NCBI GenBank assembly: GCA_050248495.1
Contig: JBFWSG010000004.1
Span: 124,001-188,000 of the forward strand
DNA: 64,000 nucleotides
Direction: 5' to 3'
Source of the DNA: DASYDU01 sp050248495
GTDB taxonomy: Bacteria; Planctomycetota; Planctomycetia; Pirellulales; Lacipirellulaceae
In this document: in pieces, positions 45,702 through 56,062 of the stretch
Layout: each line of letters starts with the position of its first letter
Numbering within the stretch: the stretch's first letter is position 1
The notes under the pieces: model-generated
What the model saw: only the letters and a program-made list of their open reading frames with translations
Database searches by the model: none
What the model was told of the DNA's origin: nothing
Program-made: the position numbers and the translations under genes

Positions 45702-46853
45702 TCACTTCCGCGAATTCGGCACCATTTTAAACAGCTCTTCGACCGAGATGTTGCCGGTGTAGACGGTCCAGATCTTGGCGCCCTTGCGGAGCTCGTCGAT
45801 GTATTTTCGCTGCGCCGCGGCCATCCGCTGGTTCTTCAATTTGTCGCGAATGTCATTCTGGACATCGCTGAACGGCTTGCAGCCGCCTTCTTTGCGTTCC
45901 AACACGCGGACGATGTGAAACCCAGTGCCGCTGTCGATGATCGTGCTCATTTGCCCGGGCTGCAGCGCGAACAGGACCGCGTCCACTTCCTCCGCCTTGA
46001 GCGAGCCTTGCGAGGTCCAATCGTAGACGCCGCCCTGCGAGGCATTCGCGCCTTGGCTCTGCGCTTTGGCGATCTCGCTGAAGACGGGCGTCGCGGCAGG
46101 CGGATTTACCTGCAGCCGCTGCCAGGCCTCATTGCCCATCAATGCCAGTTTCGCATACGACGCTTGTGCCTGGGCGGGGATGCCGCTCTTGCGGACCATC
46201 AACTCTTCCCAGCGGACTTGCGTGGGATACTCGAACTCGCTCCGCTTGGTCTGATAATACTCGACCATCTCCTCAGGAGTGACTTCCTGACTGACTTTAA
46301 TCTTCGAGCGGATCCACTCCGAGGCGATTACGTGCTCGTTGAACGTTTGACGCGTGTCATTGAGCGACGAACCCAGCCGCGAGAGTTCCTGCTCCAGCTC
46401 GCGCTGGCTTTTGCAGTGGAGCTCCTCCATCATTCGCGGAACTTCCATTTCCTGGAATGGCTTCATCAGGTTTTCTTCGATCCGCGGCATGTTCTCCGGC
46501 GGCAGATTGCGTTTGAATTCGGCGTACAGCAGTTTCTGATCGATCGTGCCGGCCAGCGTGCGGAGCATCAGCTGCTCGCGGATCGCCTCGAATTGATCCG
46601 GCTGAATTTTGTCGCGGTTCTCTTCCAGCATCCGGTTGACGCGCCACAGCAGCTCGCACGCCAGCACCACTTGCCCATCCACACGCGCGATCACCTGGCA
46701 GCCGTCGATCGTGGCCGGCTCCGGCGCGGCGTCGGACGGCAATTGCATCTCGGCCTCTTGCGCCGTGGCCGTAGCGCTCGGCGAAACGCAGCCGACGAGG
46801 CAAACCAGAGCGACCAGGATGCGATGATCGATGCGCACTCGGTACCGCGACAA
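45702..46853 (-). CDS. PpiC-type peptidyl-prolyl isomerase lipoprotein
   Basis: The protein has 383 residues with a leader ending LVCLVGC, a lipobox, making it a PrsA-like lipoprotein. The start is a TTG; a GTG five codons later is an alternative. An N-terminal helical chaperone region resembles SurA_N (QLMLRTLAGTIDQKLLYAEFKRNL). The parvulin/PpiC core (about 230-350) shows GGVYDWTSQGSLKAEEVDAVLFALQPGQMSTIID and GFHIVRVLERKEG. It should help fold exported proteins. It is followed on the + strand side by the ABC-F gene in convergent orientation. Confidence 0.9.
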   Translation of the reverse strand: MSRYRVRIDHRILVALVCLVGCVSPSATATAQEAEMQLPSDAAPEPATIDGCQVIARVDGQVVLACELLWRVNRMLEENRDKIQPDQFEAIREQLMLRTLAGTIDQKLLYAEFKRNLPPENMPRIEENLMKPFQEMEVPRMMEELHCKSQRELEQELSRLGSSLNDTRQTFNEHVIASEWIRSKIKVSQEVTPEEMVEYYQTKRSEFEYPTQVRWEELMVRKSGIPAQAQASYAKLALMGNEAWQRLQVNPPAATPVFSEIAKAQSQGANASQGGVYDWTSQGSLKAEEVDAVLFALQPGQMSTIIDSGTGFHIVRVLERKEGGCKPFSDVQNDIRDKLKNQRMAAAQRKYIDELRKGAKIWTVYTGNISVEELFKMVPNSRK

Positions 46854-46948
46854 GAATTAAGGAGCCGACTATTTAGCGGGCTAGCCTTGCCCGCCGTTAT
46901 GAATGGTCGGGCCAGCTAACAAAATTTCCAGCAAAAAAGCGGCGGATT

Positions 46949-49900
46949 CTACGCGGCTTTTCCGGCACCCTGCAAGAGCGATTTAACTTCCGCGAAGATG
47001 GCCGCCGCGTCTGCCAGATCGCACGCCAGCGGCAAATAAGCGCTCACCCCGTCGGCCACGCGGAGCCGGCCTCCCGACCGCTTCACCAGCCGCGCGAGCT
47101 GCTCGCGCGACGAATAGCCCAGCACCGCGAAGCGATCTTCGAGGCGAATCTCGCGCACGCCCCAGCCGTGGGCCCAGATTCGTAGCCGTGCTAGCTCCAA
47201 CAGATGCTCGACCGGTGCTGGCAGCACGCCGAACCGGTCGACCAGTTCCGATGCAAAGTCGCTGACCGCCTCTTCGGTCGTGAGCCGGGCCAGCCGGCGA
47301 TAGAGGTCGATCTTGGTGCGCATGTCGGGGACGTACCCACGCGGAAGATAGGCCTCGCCCGGCAGATCGATGTTCACGTCGACCGTGTCCCGCGGCGGCA
47401 TCTTCTTCAGTTCGCGGACTGCCTTTTCCAGGAGTGCGCAGTACAACTCGTAGCCGACCATCGCGATGTGACCGCTCTGTTGCGTGCCGAGGATGTTGCC
47501 GGCGCCGCGCAGCTCCAGGTCACGCATCGCCAGCGCGAAACCGGCGCCCATCTGACTGAACTCCTCGATCGCCCGCAGCCGCCGCGCCGCCTCCGGCGAC
47601 AGGTGCCTATTCTCATCTACCAGCAAATAACAGTACGCCCGGTGCTTGTACCTACCTACGCGGCCGCGCAGCTGATGCAAGTCGGCAAGGCCGTAGCGGT
47701 CGGCGTCGTCGATGAACATCGTGTTGGCGTTCGGGATGTCTAGCCCGCTTTCGACGATCGTCGTCGAGAGCAGGATGTCTGTATCGCCGCGGACGAATTT
47801 GAGCATCACGTCTTCCAGTTGATGTTCCGCCATCTGGCCGTGGCCGATGTCGATCCGGGCCTCGGGCACGATGCGGTTGAGCCGGGCGGCCACGGCTTGA
47901 ATATCCTGAATGCGATTGTGGACGAAGTAAATCTGCCCGCCGCGATTGAGCTCGCGCATGATCGCGTGCCGGATCAGGTCGTCGCCGAACCGCGTGACCC
48001 GCGTTTCCACCGCGAGCCGATCGGCCGGCGGCGTTTCCAGATTCGAAATCGCCCGCACGCCCAGGAGCGACATGTGAAGTGTTCGCGGGATCGGCGTGGC
48101 CGTCATCGTGAGGACGTCGACCGTCGCCCGCAGCGCCTTGAGTTTCTCCTTCACTTCCACGCCGAACCGCTGCTCTTCATCAATGATCAAAAGACCTAAA
48201 TTCGCGAATTGCACATCCGGCGACGCCATCCGATGCGTGCCAATCAGAATGTCGAGCGAACCGTCGGCCGCCCGCTGCAAAATGTCCTTCTGTTCTTTCG
48301 CGGTGCAAAACCGCGAGAGGGCCGCGATCTGGAAAGGAAATTCCGCCATCCGGGCCGAGAACGTGCGGCGATGCTGCTCGGCCAGCACCGTCGTCGGCAC
48401 CAGCACCGCTACCTGGTGCCCCGCGTCAACGGCTTTGAACGCAGCCCGAATCGCCATCTCCGTTTTGCCGAAGCCGACGTCGCCGCAGAGCAACCGGTCC
48501 ATCGGTCGGTGCTGCTGCATGTCGTGTTTGATGTCGGCGATCGAAGTGAGCTGATCGGGCGTTTCCTGGTACGGAAATTGGGCGTCGAACTCTCGCTGCC
48601 ACTCCGTGTCCGCGGGAAACGCGATGCCTGGCCGCAAGTCGCGCTGGGCCTGCAGTTCAATCATCTCGGCCGCAAGATCGGTGACCGCCTTCTCCGCGGC
48701 CTGCTTTTGCCGTACCCACGCCGCGCCGCCGATGTGCGCGAGCGGCACCGTGCCCGATCCCTTGCCGCCGACGTACTTCTGCACGAGCTCGATCTTCGCG
48801 CTCGGCACGTAGATCTTGGTGCCGCCGTGGTACTCGATCTCGAGATGCTCCTCTGCCCTGCCCTCTTTCTCCAGCAGTTTGAGCCCGCGATAGCGGCCGA
48901 TGCCGTGTGCCAGATGGACCACCAGGTCGCCCTGCCGCAATTCGAGAAACGAATCGATCGCCCGCGATTGCCGTCGCCGCGTCGTCCGCGCTAGATCGTG
49001 TCGCTGAAACAATTCGCCGGCGCTCACGAGCGCCACGCGCTGCGGCACCACCCGGAACCCGGCCTCCAGATGACCCACGACGAATTGCAATGCGGGGACT
49101 GTCGCCTTTTTTCCATCAACCGGTCCGGAGCCATTGCCGGCGCCGTCGGAAAAAAGGGGACTGTCCCCTTTTTGTGACGGTGACGCTTTGAACAACTCGC
49201 CGAGACGTTCGATCTCCGCTTCCGTCTCGCAAACGATAAACACCTCGTGTCCGAGGCTCACCTTGTCGAGCTCGTCGCGGACCTTGGCGATGTCGCCGCT
49301 AAAACGTTCGACCGACTCGAACTCCAAATGGGCCGTCTGCTCCATCGATCCGGACGGCACGCCCGCCGCTGTGACCGACGGAAACTTGTAAACTTCGTCG
49401 AGCGTCGTTCGCACGGAGTGGAACGCCTGCGGCCGGTCCATGCGGTCAAGATAAAACTTGCCTTCTTCCGAGAGCTCGTTCGGCTCGATCAGGAGGAACC
49501 AGGTTTCGGGCGGCAGATAGGCCGTGAAATGGGCTCGATCGGACGCCGTCGGTTCGAGCATCGTGATGCCGACCGACTCCAGCGCCCCGAGGCTCCGCTG
49601 CGTCGCCACGTCGAAGCGGCGAATCGACTCGACGTCACTGCCGAAGAGCTCGATGCGGACCGGATCTTCCGCATCGGGCGGGAAGATATCGAGAATACCG
49701 CCGCGGAGCGAAAATTCGCCCGGCAGTTCGACCGCCGTCGTCGCATGGCCGCCGCGCGCGACGAGCCACTTCGTAAACTCCTGCTCATCAAGCGCGCCGC
49801 CGACACGAAGCTCACGCGTCGCCTCCGCGAGGGCATCCCGCCCTGGCACGGGTTGCAGCAGGCTCTGAATGCTGGTGACGAGGACGCGGGGAATTTCGGA

Positions 49901-50362
49901 TTGCGGATTGCGGATCGCGGATTGGGGCTTGGAATCCGAAATCCGAAATCCGAAATCCGAAATCGAGAAGCCTTTCAACACCCTCAGCCGCTCGCCATAA
50001 ATCTCATCGTGCACCACCCGCTCGCCCGGCTCCGATTCCCAGGCCGGAAATTCCGCGATCGGCAAGTCCGTGAACAGCGCCAGATCCCGGGCCAGCGCGT
50101 CGATCTCTCCCGGATGGGGCGCGACGACGACCAGCGGACCCGGGCACTCCCGAGCCAGCGCCGCCGCCACAAGCGCGCGCGAAGACCCCCAGACTCCGCC
50201 GAGCGTCCCGCCATGCCCCGCCTGGAGGCTGGCGACCACATCAGCAAAGCCGCGGTGCAAATTCAGATTTGCGGCCAACTCCCGCAGCCGACGTTCGGCC
50301 CGCAGCCGATTCGCGGCCTCCGACCGATCCGCAGCGGAAGTCGCCGCCGTGGCCGTATCCAT
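46949..50362 (-). CDS. mfd: Transcription-repair coupling factor
   Basis: This 1137-residue SF2 ATPase displaces RNA polymerase stalled at DNA lesions and recruits UvrA. The N-terminus has UvrB-homology modules. A CarD-like RNA-polymerase-interacting domain (DLVVHLAHGIGRYRGLKLLEKEG) is followed by Walker A GDVGFGKTEMAIRAAF, DEEQRFG, TMTATPIPRTLHMSL and the TRG region. The start is the ATG at 50360-50362; a TTG nine codons upstream is possible. An in-frame repeat insert (ISDFGFRISDSKPQSAIRN) lies near residue 140. The end is the usual D7 domain. Confidence 0.95.
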   Translation of the reverse strand: MDTATAATSAADRSEAANRLRAERRLRELAANLNLHRGFADVVASLQAGHGGTLGGVWGSSRALVAAALARECPGPLVVVAPHPGEIDALARDLALFTDLPIAEFPAWESEPGERVVHDEIYGERLRVLKGFSISDFGFRISDSKPQSAIRNPQSEIPRVLVTSIQSLLQPVPGRDALAEATRELRVGGALDEQEFTKWLVARGGHATTAVELPGEFSLRGGILDIFPPDAEDPVRIELFGSDVESIRRFDVATQRSLGALESVGITMLEPTASDRAHFTAYLPPETWFLLIEPNELSEEGKFYLDRMDRPQAFHSVRTTLDEVYKFPSVTAAGVPSGSMEQTAHLEFESVERFSGDIAKVRDELDKVSLGHEVFIVCETEAEIERLGELFKASPSQKGDSPLFSDGAGNGSGPVDGKKATVPALQFVVGHLEAGFRVVPQRVALVSAGELFQRHDLARTTRRRQSRAIDSFLELRQGDLVVHLAHGIGRYRGLKLLEKEGRAEEHLEIEYHGGTKIYVPSAKIELVQKYVGGKGSGTVPLAHIGGAAWVRQKQAAEKAVTDLAAEMIELQAQRDLRPGIAFPADTEWQREFDAQFPYQETPDQLTSIADIKHDMQQHRPMDRLLCGDVGFGKTEMAIRAAFKAVDAGHQVAVLVPTTVLAEQHRRTFSARMAEFPFQIAALSRFCTAKEQKDILQRAADGSLDILIGTHRMASPDVQFANLGLLIIDEEQRFGVEVKEKLKALRATVDVLTMTATPIPRTLHMSLLGVRAISNLETPPADRLAVETRVTRFGDDLIRHAIMRELNRGGQIYFVHNRIQDIQAVAARLNRIVPEARIDIGHGQMAEHQLEDVMLKFVRGDTDILLSTTIVESGLDIPNANTMFIDDADRYGLADLHQLRGRVGRYKHRAYCYLLVDENRHLSPEAARRLRAIEEFSQMGAGFALAMRDLELRGAGNILGTQQSGHIAMVGYELYCALLEKAVRELKKMPPRDTVDVNIDLPGEAYLPRGYVPDMRTKIDLYRRLARLTTEEAVSDFASELVDRFGVLPAPVEHLLELARLRIWAHGWGVREIRLEDRFAVLGYSSREQLARLVKRSGGRLRVADGVSAYLPLACDLADAAAIFAEVKSLLQGAGKAA
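49895..49965. repeat. Inverted GGATTGC/ATCCGAA repeat inside mfd
   Basis: The left arm (49895-49924, TTCGGATTGCGGATTGCGG type) and the right arm (49933-49965, ATCCGAA units) are inverted copies with an eight-base loop. The insert is translated in frame as ISDFGFRISDSKPQSAIRN within Mfd. It is the same repeat type as in lnt. Confidence 0.8.
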
Positions 50363-50371
50363 TTGAAATGG

Positions 50372-50400
50372 ATTATAGGGCAACGCCAAACTTGCAAAAA
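50372..50400 (-). promoter_or_regulatory. Candidate mfd promoter
   Basis: On the minus strand a perfect TATAAT (50372-50377) lies ten bases from the mfd ATG. A weak -35 TTTTTG sits at 50395-50400 with a 17-base spacer. If used, transcription would start almost at the ATG, giving a leaderless or nearly leaderless message. Confidence 0.35.
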
Positions 50401-50433
50401 GGTTTCTTCGACTCCTCCGAGATGATGGGGAAA

Positions 50434-51531
50434 CTAGTCCTCTCCGGTTCTTCCGGCGGAGACGGCTGGTTGAAAATTGCCCTGCACGACCAATCGCCGA
50501 CTGGATCCTGCTCGCAATCGTTCCGCTCCTTCAGCCGACATTTTCGTACCCGACACTCGAAGCAATTCAAGCTCGTACAGTTTTGACAGACGATCTACGC
50601 TCGAATCCGTGATAGCAGTTCGCTGCAACTCCAAGTGTTGTAGTCGCGTCAAACCGTCTAGGTATTTGATCCCCTCGTCCGTGATCGCAGTGTCGTTCAG
50701 TCGAAGCGTTTCAAGACTTGTCAGATTGCGTAAATGCTGCAGTCCATTGTCGGTTATTCTCGTATCAGAGAGATTGAGCCCTTTGAGTTTCGTCAAGTTT
50801 TCGATGAATTTGAGGTCGTCGTCATTCACATTCGAACCGGCGAATCCCAGCCATTCGATGTCATTTAGCTTTCGCAATGGCAGAAGACTTCCAGGGTACA
50901 CGCGCTCGTAGTCCACACCAGTGACGGCGCCTGCTATTCCATTTCGTTGCGCACTTGCACCAAGACTCGCCCAATAGCGATCGAATTTGCGTTGTTCCGC
51001 ACGTCTTGCTTGCGACTCGGTTCTTGCTCGCCGCTGAGAAGCGATCGTTTCAAAAAGCACGTAGCTGTACGCACTCACAGGCAGAATTAACAGGCACGCG
51101 CAATATGCGGCCACGAACCAAGAAGTTGCTTTAACCAACCATGGCGATGATGGTCCGATCTCGCTCGAAGTTCGGAGATGCATGAGGGCCGGAGGAACTA
51201 GAATTGCAAGACTTGGCAACGCATACAGTGCCAAAACGCTCAAGAACGGAAGAATAAAGCCGAAGTCGCCTTTTTCCGCGAGCAGCAGCGCGACAATTGG
51301 CACCGAGACAATGAGGAGCGTGATCGCGCAGCCAATTCTCGCCATACGCCAAAGCCGGGCGTCCCCACACGCCGACAACTTTGCGAACCATAACCAACTT
51401 AGTGCAAACAATGCAACTGCACCGACCGCCAGGGTCAGCCAGAATACGCCTGACCGAGGGTCGATCAACGGCCTTAGAAGTGAATAGATCCGCCCGACTG
51501 TCATCCAAATGGAAAATCCCATGTATTCCAT
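50434..51531 (-). CDS. Membrane protein with leucine-rich repeats
   Basis: The protein has 365 residues. The first half holds about four membrane helices (about residues 30-175). The second half carries four or five leucine-rich repeats of the LTKLKGLNLSDTRITDNGLQHL type (about 245-345). Such LRRs are typical protein-interaction surfaces. The gene is lower in GC than its neighbours. The C-terminus is basic (RAGSSRRLVVQG). Function unknown; a surface-exposed sensor or adhesion role is one possibility. Confidence 0.85.
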   Translation of the reverse strand: MEYMGFSIWMTVGRIYSLLRPLIDPRSGVFWLTLAVGAVALFALSWLWFAKLSACGDARLWRMARIGCAITLLIVSVPIVALLLAEKGDFGFILPFLSVLALYALPSLAILVPPALMHLRTSSEIGPSSPWLVKATSWFVAAYCACLLILPVSAYSYVLFETIASQRRARTESQARRAEQRKFDRYWASLGASAQRNGIAGAVTGVDYERVYPGSLLPLRKLNDIEWLGFAGSNVNDDDLKFIENLTKLKGLNLSDTRITDNGLQHLRNLTSLETLRLNDTAITDEGIKYLDGLTRLQHLELQRTAITDSSVDRLSKLYELELLRVSGTKMSAEGAERLRAGSSRRLVVQGNFQPAVSAGRTGED

Positions 51532-51697
51532 TGGCGCACCGATTATGCGGGGGCTCCGCAGCTAGAGTCGCTGCCGCGGGAGTTATCATGAGCGTGCAGA
51601 AATTGTATCCACGCCGGCAAAACCGTGGTAGGCTGGGACAATCAAGGATGTTCGGTGACGTTCGATACCGTTCCACTACCAGCCAGGCGTTATCATC

Positions 51698-52792
51698 ATG
51701 ACCAAATCGATTCCCTTCGCGCTCACCCGCCGCGATTTCGTCAAAACCGCCGCCGCCACGACGGCCGCCGTCCTTGCTGCACCCGCAATCGCTACCGAAT
51801 CGAAGACCGACTCGAAGATCATCCTCGGCGAAGGCGACCATAAATACGAAGTCCAGCACGGTTGGGCGCAGCTGCCGAAAGAATTCGAGTGGCAGACGAC
51901 GCACAACTGCACCGTCGACCGCGACGGTAACGTCTACGTGATCCACGAGGGACACGAAGAGCGCCGCGATCATCCGACGATTTTCGTCTTCGATTCGGAC
52001 GGGAAATACATTCGCAGCTTTGGCAACCAGTTTGCCGGCGGCGCTCATGGCATGGACCTCCGCGACGAAAACGGCGAAGAGTTTTTGTACATCTGCTGCT
52101 ACCGGCCTAAGATGTTTGCCAAGCTCTCGCTCAAGGGCGAGGAAGTCTGGCGGCGGCACGCCCCGATGGAATCCGGCAAATATGCCGCGGGCGAAGACGT
52201 CGACAACCACGTCTATGGCAAGCCCAAAACGTTCATGCCCACAAACGTCTGCTTCCTGCCGGAGGGCGAATTCCTCGTCGCCGACGGTTACGGCAGCTTC
52301 TGGATCCACCACTACGACAAAGACGCCAACTGGAAGAGCTGCTTTGGCGGGCCCGGCGAAGGGGACGCCACGTTTAACAATCCCCACGGCCTCTGGTACG
52401 ACAACCGCCCTGGCCGCGAGCCCGCCGTCGCCATCACCGATCGCGGCCGCCACATCGTGAAATACTTTACGCCCAGCGGCACGTATTTGAGCACCGTCGA
52501 AGGCTTCCTGCTCCCCTGCCACTTCGATTTGCGCGGCGATGTGATGCTCGTGCCCGATCTGAGCTCGCGGGTGACGCTGTTGGACAAGGACAACAAGCCG
52601 CTCGCGCATCTGGCTAACTATCCGGAGTGGCAGAAGCAGGTCGACGAGAAGCAGCTCCGCGTGAAGCCCGATACGTGGGAGGCCGGCAAGTTCGTCCACC
52701 CGCACGACGCCTGCTTCGACAAGGACGGCAACATCATCGTCACCGAATGGGTCGTCCCCGGCCGCGTGACGAAGCTGACCCGGCTGGCGTGA
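51698..52792 (+). CDS. Tat-exported NHL/beta-propeller-like protein
   Basis: The protein has 364 residues. The N-terminus TRRDFVKTAAATTAAVLAAPAIA is a Tat signal with the twin arginines. The mature part shows beta-propeller repeats of the NHL/SMP-30 type, with repeated DxDGNxYV and GKYIRSFGNQF segments (NCTVDRDGNVYVIHEGHEE, NNPHGLWYDN, HPHDACFDKDGNIIVTEW). It is likely exported folded, perhaps with a cofactor. In planctomycetes such proteins often bind sugars or act as lactonase-like enzymes; no catalytic site is evident. Confidence 0.88.
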   Translation: MTKSIPFALTRRDFVKTAAATTAAVLAAPAIATESKTDSKIILGEGDHKYEVQHGWAQLPKEFEWQTTHNCTVDRDGNVYVIHEGHEERRDHPTIFVFDSDGKYIRSFGNQFAGGAHGMDLRDENGEEFLYICCYRPKMFAKLSLKGEEVWRRHAPMESGKYAAGEDVDNHVYGKPKTFMPTNVCFLPEGEFLVADGYGSFWIHHYDKDANWKSCFGGPGEGDATFNNPHGLWYDNRPGREPAVAITDRGRHIVKYFTPSGTYLSTVEGFLLPCHFDLRGDVMLVPDLSSRVTLLDKDNKPLAHLANYPEWQKQVDEKQLRVKPDTWEAGKFVHPHDACFDKDGNIIVTEWVVPGRVTKLTRLA

Positions 52793-52803
52793 CGGAGCCT
52801 TAC

Positions 52804-52908
52804 AGATAGCCGGCCCATCTTGGGCCGCCGAATCTGCCGAAGCCGCCGGCGATGCGTCGTTTCGTTGCGACGCCGCACCAATTCCGCCCCAGGATGGGTC
52901 GGCTATCT
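52804..52908. repeat. Large inverted repeat before groES
   Basis: AGATAGCCGGCCCATCTTGGG (52804-52824) is mirrored by the 21 bases at 52888-52908; 19 of 21 match. The 63 bases between could hold an ancestral insertion. It follows the stop of the propeller gene. Confidence 0.8.
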
Positions 52909-53205
52909 GCGCGCGAAGCGTCTGCCAAACTGGCAGCGCTCAACCGGACTATTTCGTCGCTCCCGCCGCATCGTGGCCCCTTTTGGCAGGCACGCCAAAA
53001 CGGTAGAATCTTGCTAACCCTAAGGCGGCCAGCGAGTTAGCGCCCCCTGCCACGGTTGGCGCGCGGCTTGCATTTGCTGCCCAGCACGCAACTGTCTGAT
53101 TCCGCGCCGCGGGCGAGGGTGAGCCGCCGGCGCGTTCCCACCAAAATTCTGGCTACTAGCTCAGGGCTAATAGCCAACAGCTTTCATTTCTCAGGAGGAT
53201 TCCAC
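52909..53205. other. Upstream region of groES
   Basis: These 297 bases precede groES. I see no CIRCE element (TTAGCACTC with its inverted copy). A clear Shine-Dalgarno AGGAGG precedes the ATG. Heat-shock control, if present, must use another mechanism. Confidence 0.5.
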
Positions 53206-53526
53206 ATGGCCGCAACCGCCACCAAGAAACGCACCAAGGTCACGCTCCAACCGCTCGGCGACAAAGTCGTCGTCGAACGCGACACCGTCGAAGAGAAGAC
53301 TTCCGGCGGCATCTACATCCCCGATTCCGCCAAGGACAAGCCTTCCCGCGGCACGATCATCGCCGTCGGCACCGGCAAGCTGCTCGACGACGGCACCCGC
53401 GGCTCGCTGCAAGTCAAGAAGGGCGACCGCGTGCTGTTCACCAGCTACGCCCCGGAAACCATCAAGCTCGATGACGAAGAGCTGCTCCTCATGAGCGAGA
53501 GCGACATCCTGGCCGTGATTGAATAA
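53206..53526 (+). CDS. groES: Co-chaperonin GroES
   Basis: The protein has 106 residues from the ATG at 53206 with AGGAGG seven bases upstream; the frame extends upstream without family resemblance. Landmarks are LQPLGDKVVVERDTVEEKTSGGIYIPDSAKDKPSRGTIIAVGTG with the mobile loop, and KKGDRVLFTSYAPETIKLDDEELLLMSESDILAVIE. A short basic N-terminal extension (ATATKKRTK) is atypical but minor. It caps the GroEL ring encoded 161 bases downstream. Confidence 0.97.
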   Translation: MAATATKKRTKVTLQPLGDKVVVERDTVEEKTSGGIYIPDSAKDKPSRGTIIAVGTGKLLDDGTRGSLQVKKGDRVLFTSYAPETIKLDDEELLLMSESDILAVIE

Positions 53527-53687
53527 TCAACTCGCGCACCACGCCAAAGGCAATAACCGCGACCTAACAGGTCGTCGGCGCGTCACCAATAACGACGTCA
53601 ACCGAAAAGTCAATTCGCCTGCGACCACGTTGGGTCGCGGCTGTTACACAGCGAACACTTTGTCACAATGAACAAGGAATCTCTCCC

Positions 53688-55319
<1,632 letters not shown>

Positions 55320-55411
55320 GAGGGGTGAGGATTCGGGATGCAGGATGCGGGGAATTTCACCGCACTCTATGCATCGTGGGTTCCGCCCGACGCGATTTTC
55401 TCGGCCAAACG

Positions 55412-55528
55412 CGACTGCTCAACCGGGTGACCGGGTTGAGCAGTCGTGATCGCCGTCAGCTCCCGCGGCGTGCAAAAAGCTCGGGAATTTGCGACTGCTC
55501 AACCGAGGGACACACTGTTGAGCAGTCG
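55412..55528. repeat. Two tandem CGACTGCTCAAC hairpins
   Basis: Hairpin 1 (55412-55446) pairs CGACTGCTCAACC with GGTTGAGCAGTCG. Hairpin 2 (55492-55528) pairs CGACTGCTCAAC with GTTGAGCAGTCG. They are 45 bases apart, 92 bases after groEL. They could be a REP pair or contribute to 3' processing of the groESL message. Confidence 0.75.
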
Positions 55529-55570
55529 TGGCGGATGAGCGGTCGAGGAACGTAAGAAGAGATAGAACTC

Positions 55571-55697
55571 CCGGCGGCCGTCGGCGTCTTAAGCGTCGCG
55601 GCCCGCCGGTTAAAAACTCAACCCGGGCGAGCGCTTTTGCTCGTACGGGTTTCACATAAACCCCGGATGCGCAAGCACGCGCGTCACGGGGTTTTTT
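55571..55697 (+). ncRNA. Possible structured RNA ending in a terminator
   Basis: Three successive stem-loops occupy 55571-55609 (CCGGCGG...CCGCCGG), 55620-55651 (AACCCG...CGGGTT) and 55661-55691 (CCCCG...CGGGG), the last followed by TTTTTT. No protein is encoded. The compact chain of stems followed by a terminator may be a small RNA or the processed 3' end of groESL. No family recognised. Confidence 0.3.
55661..55697 (+). terminator. Intrinsic terminator
   Basis: CCCCGGATGCGC and GCGCGTCACGGGG form the stem, and TTTTTT follows at 55692-55697. It closes the groESL region; the sequence becomes AT-rich immediately after. Confidence 0.8.
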
Positions 55698-55993
55698 ATT
55701 TCGCCGAATATTTTTTGTTTCAAATCCCTAATTACATTTCTATTTCATGATTAATGTCGATTTGAGAATTGCCTAAGTCGCCATTGTTTGCCTTCAGCTA
55801 TGAGCATACATCGGCGAATGCTATTCACCGTACCATTTACGATGCTTTTGCGGACAACGAATATAATTTCCTGCAACTACAATTACTGGTCATAACACAT
55901 TTGCATTACACATCTTATATCGACATCAATTGTGCAGTCATTGAAGTAGTTAGAAATCAACTACTTGGAAACGGCTACCGCGTGGCCCGACCC

Positions 55994-56022
55994 TTGACAC
56001 GGCGGACTGGTGGGGGTAGGAT
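55994..56022 (+). promoter_or_regulatory. Sigma-70-like promoter of two-gene cassette
   Basis: TTGACA (55994-55999), a 17-base spacer and TAGGAT (56017-56022) form a near-consensus promoter. A transcript from about 56029 would have a leader of about 34 bases with a GAGGGG ribosome site at 56053-56058 before the ATG at 56063. Confidence 0.7.
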
Positions 56023-56062
56023 GCCACTGTAAGCGTAGGATAACCGACCAGCGAGGGGTACT

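Noticed and set aside
55769..56032. Open frame of 87 codons before the low-GC cassette
   Set aside because: It starts at a rare codon without a ribosome site, overlaps the promoter at 55994-56022 and shows no protein-like pattern; AT-rich sequence easily gives open frames.
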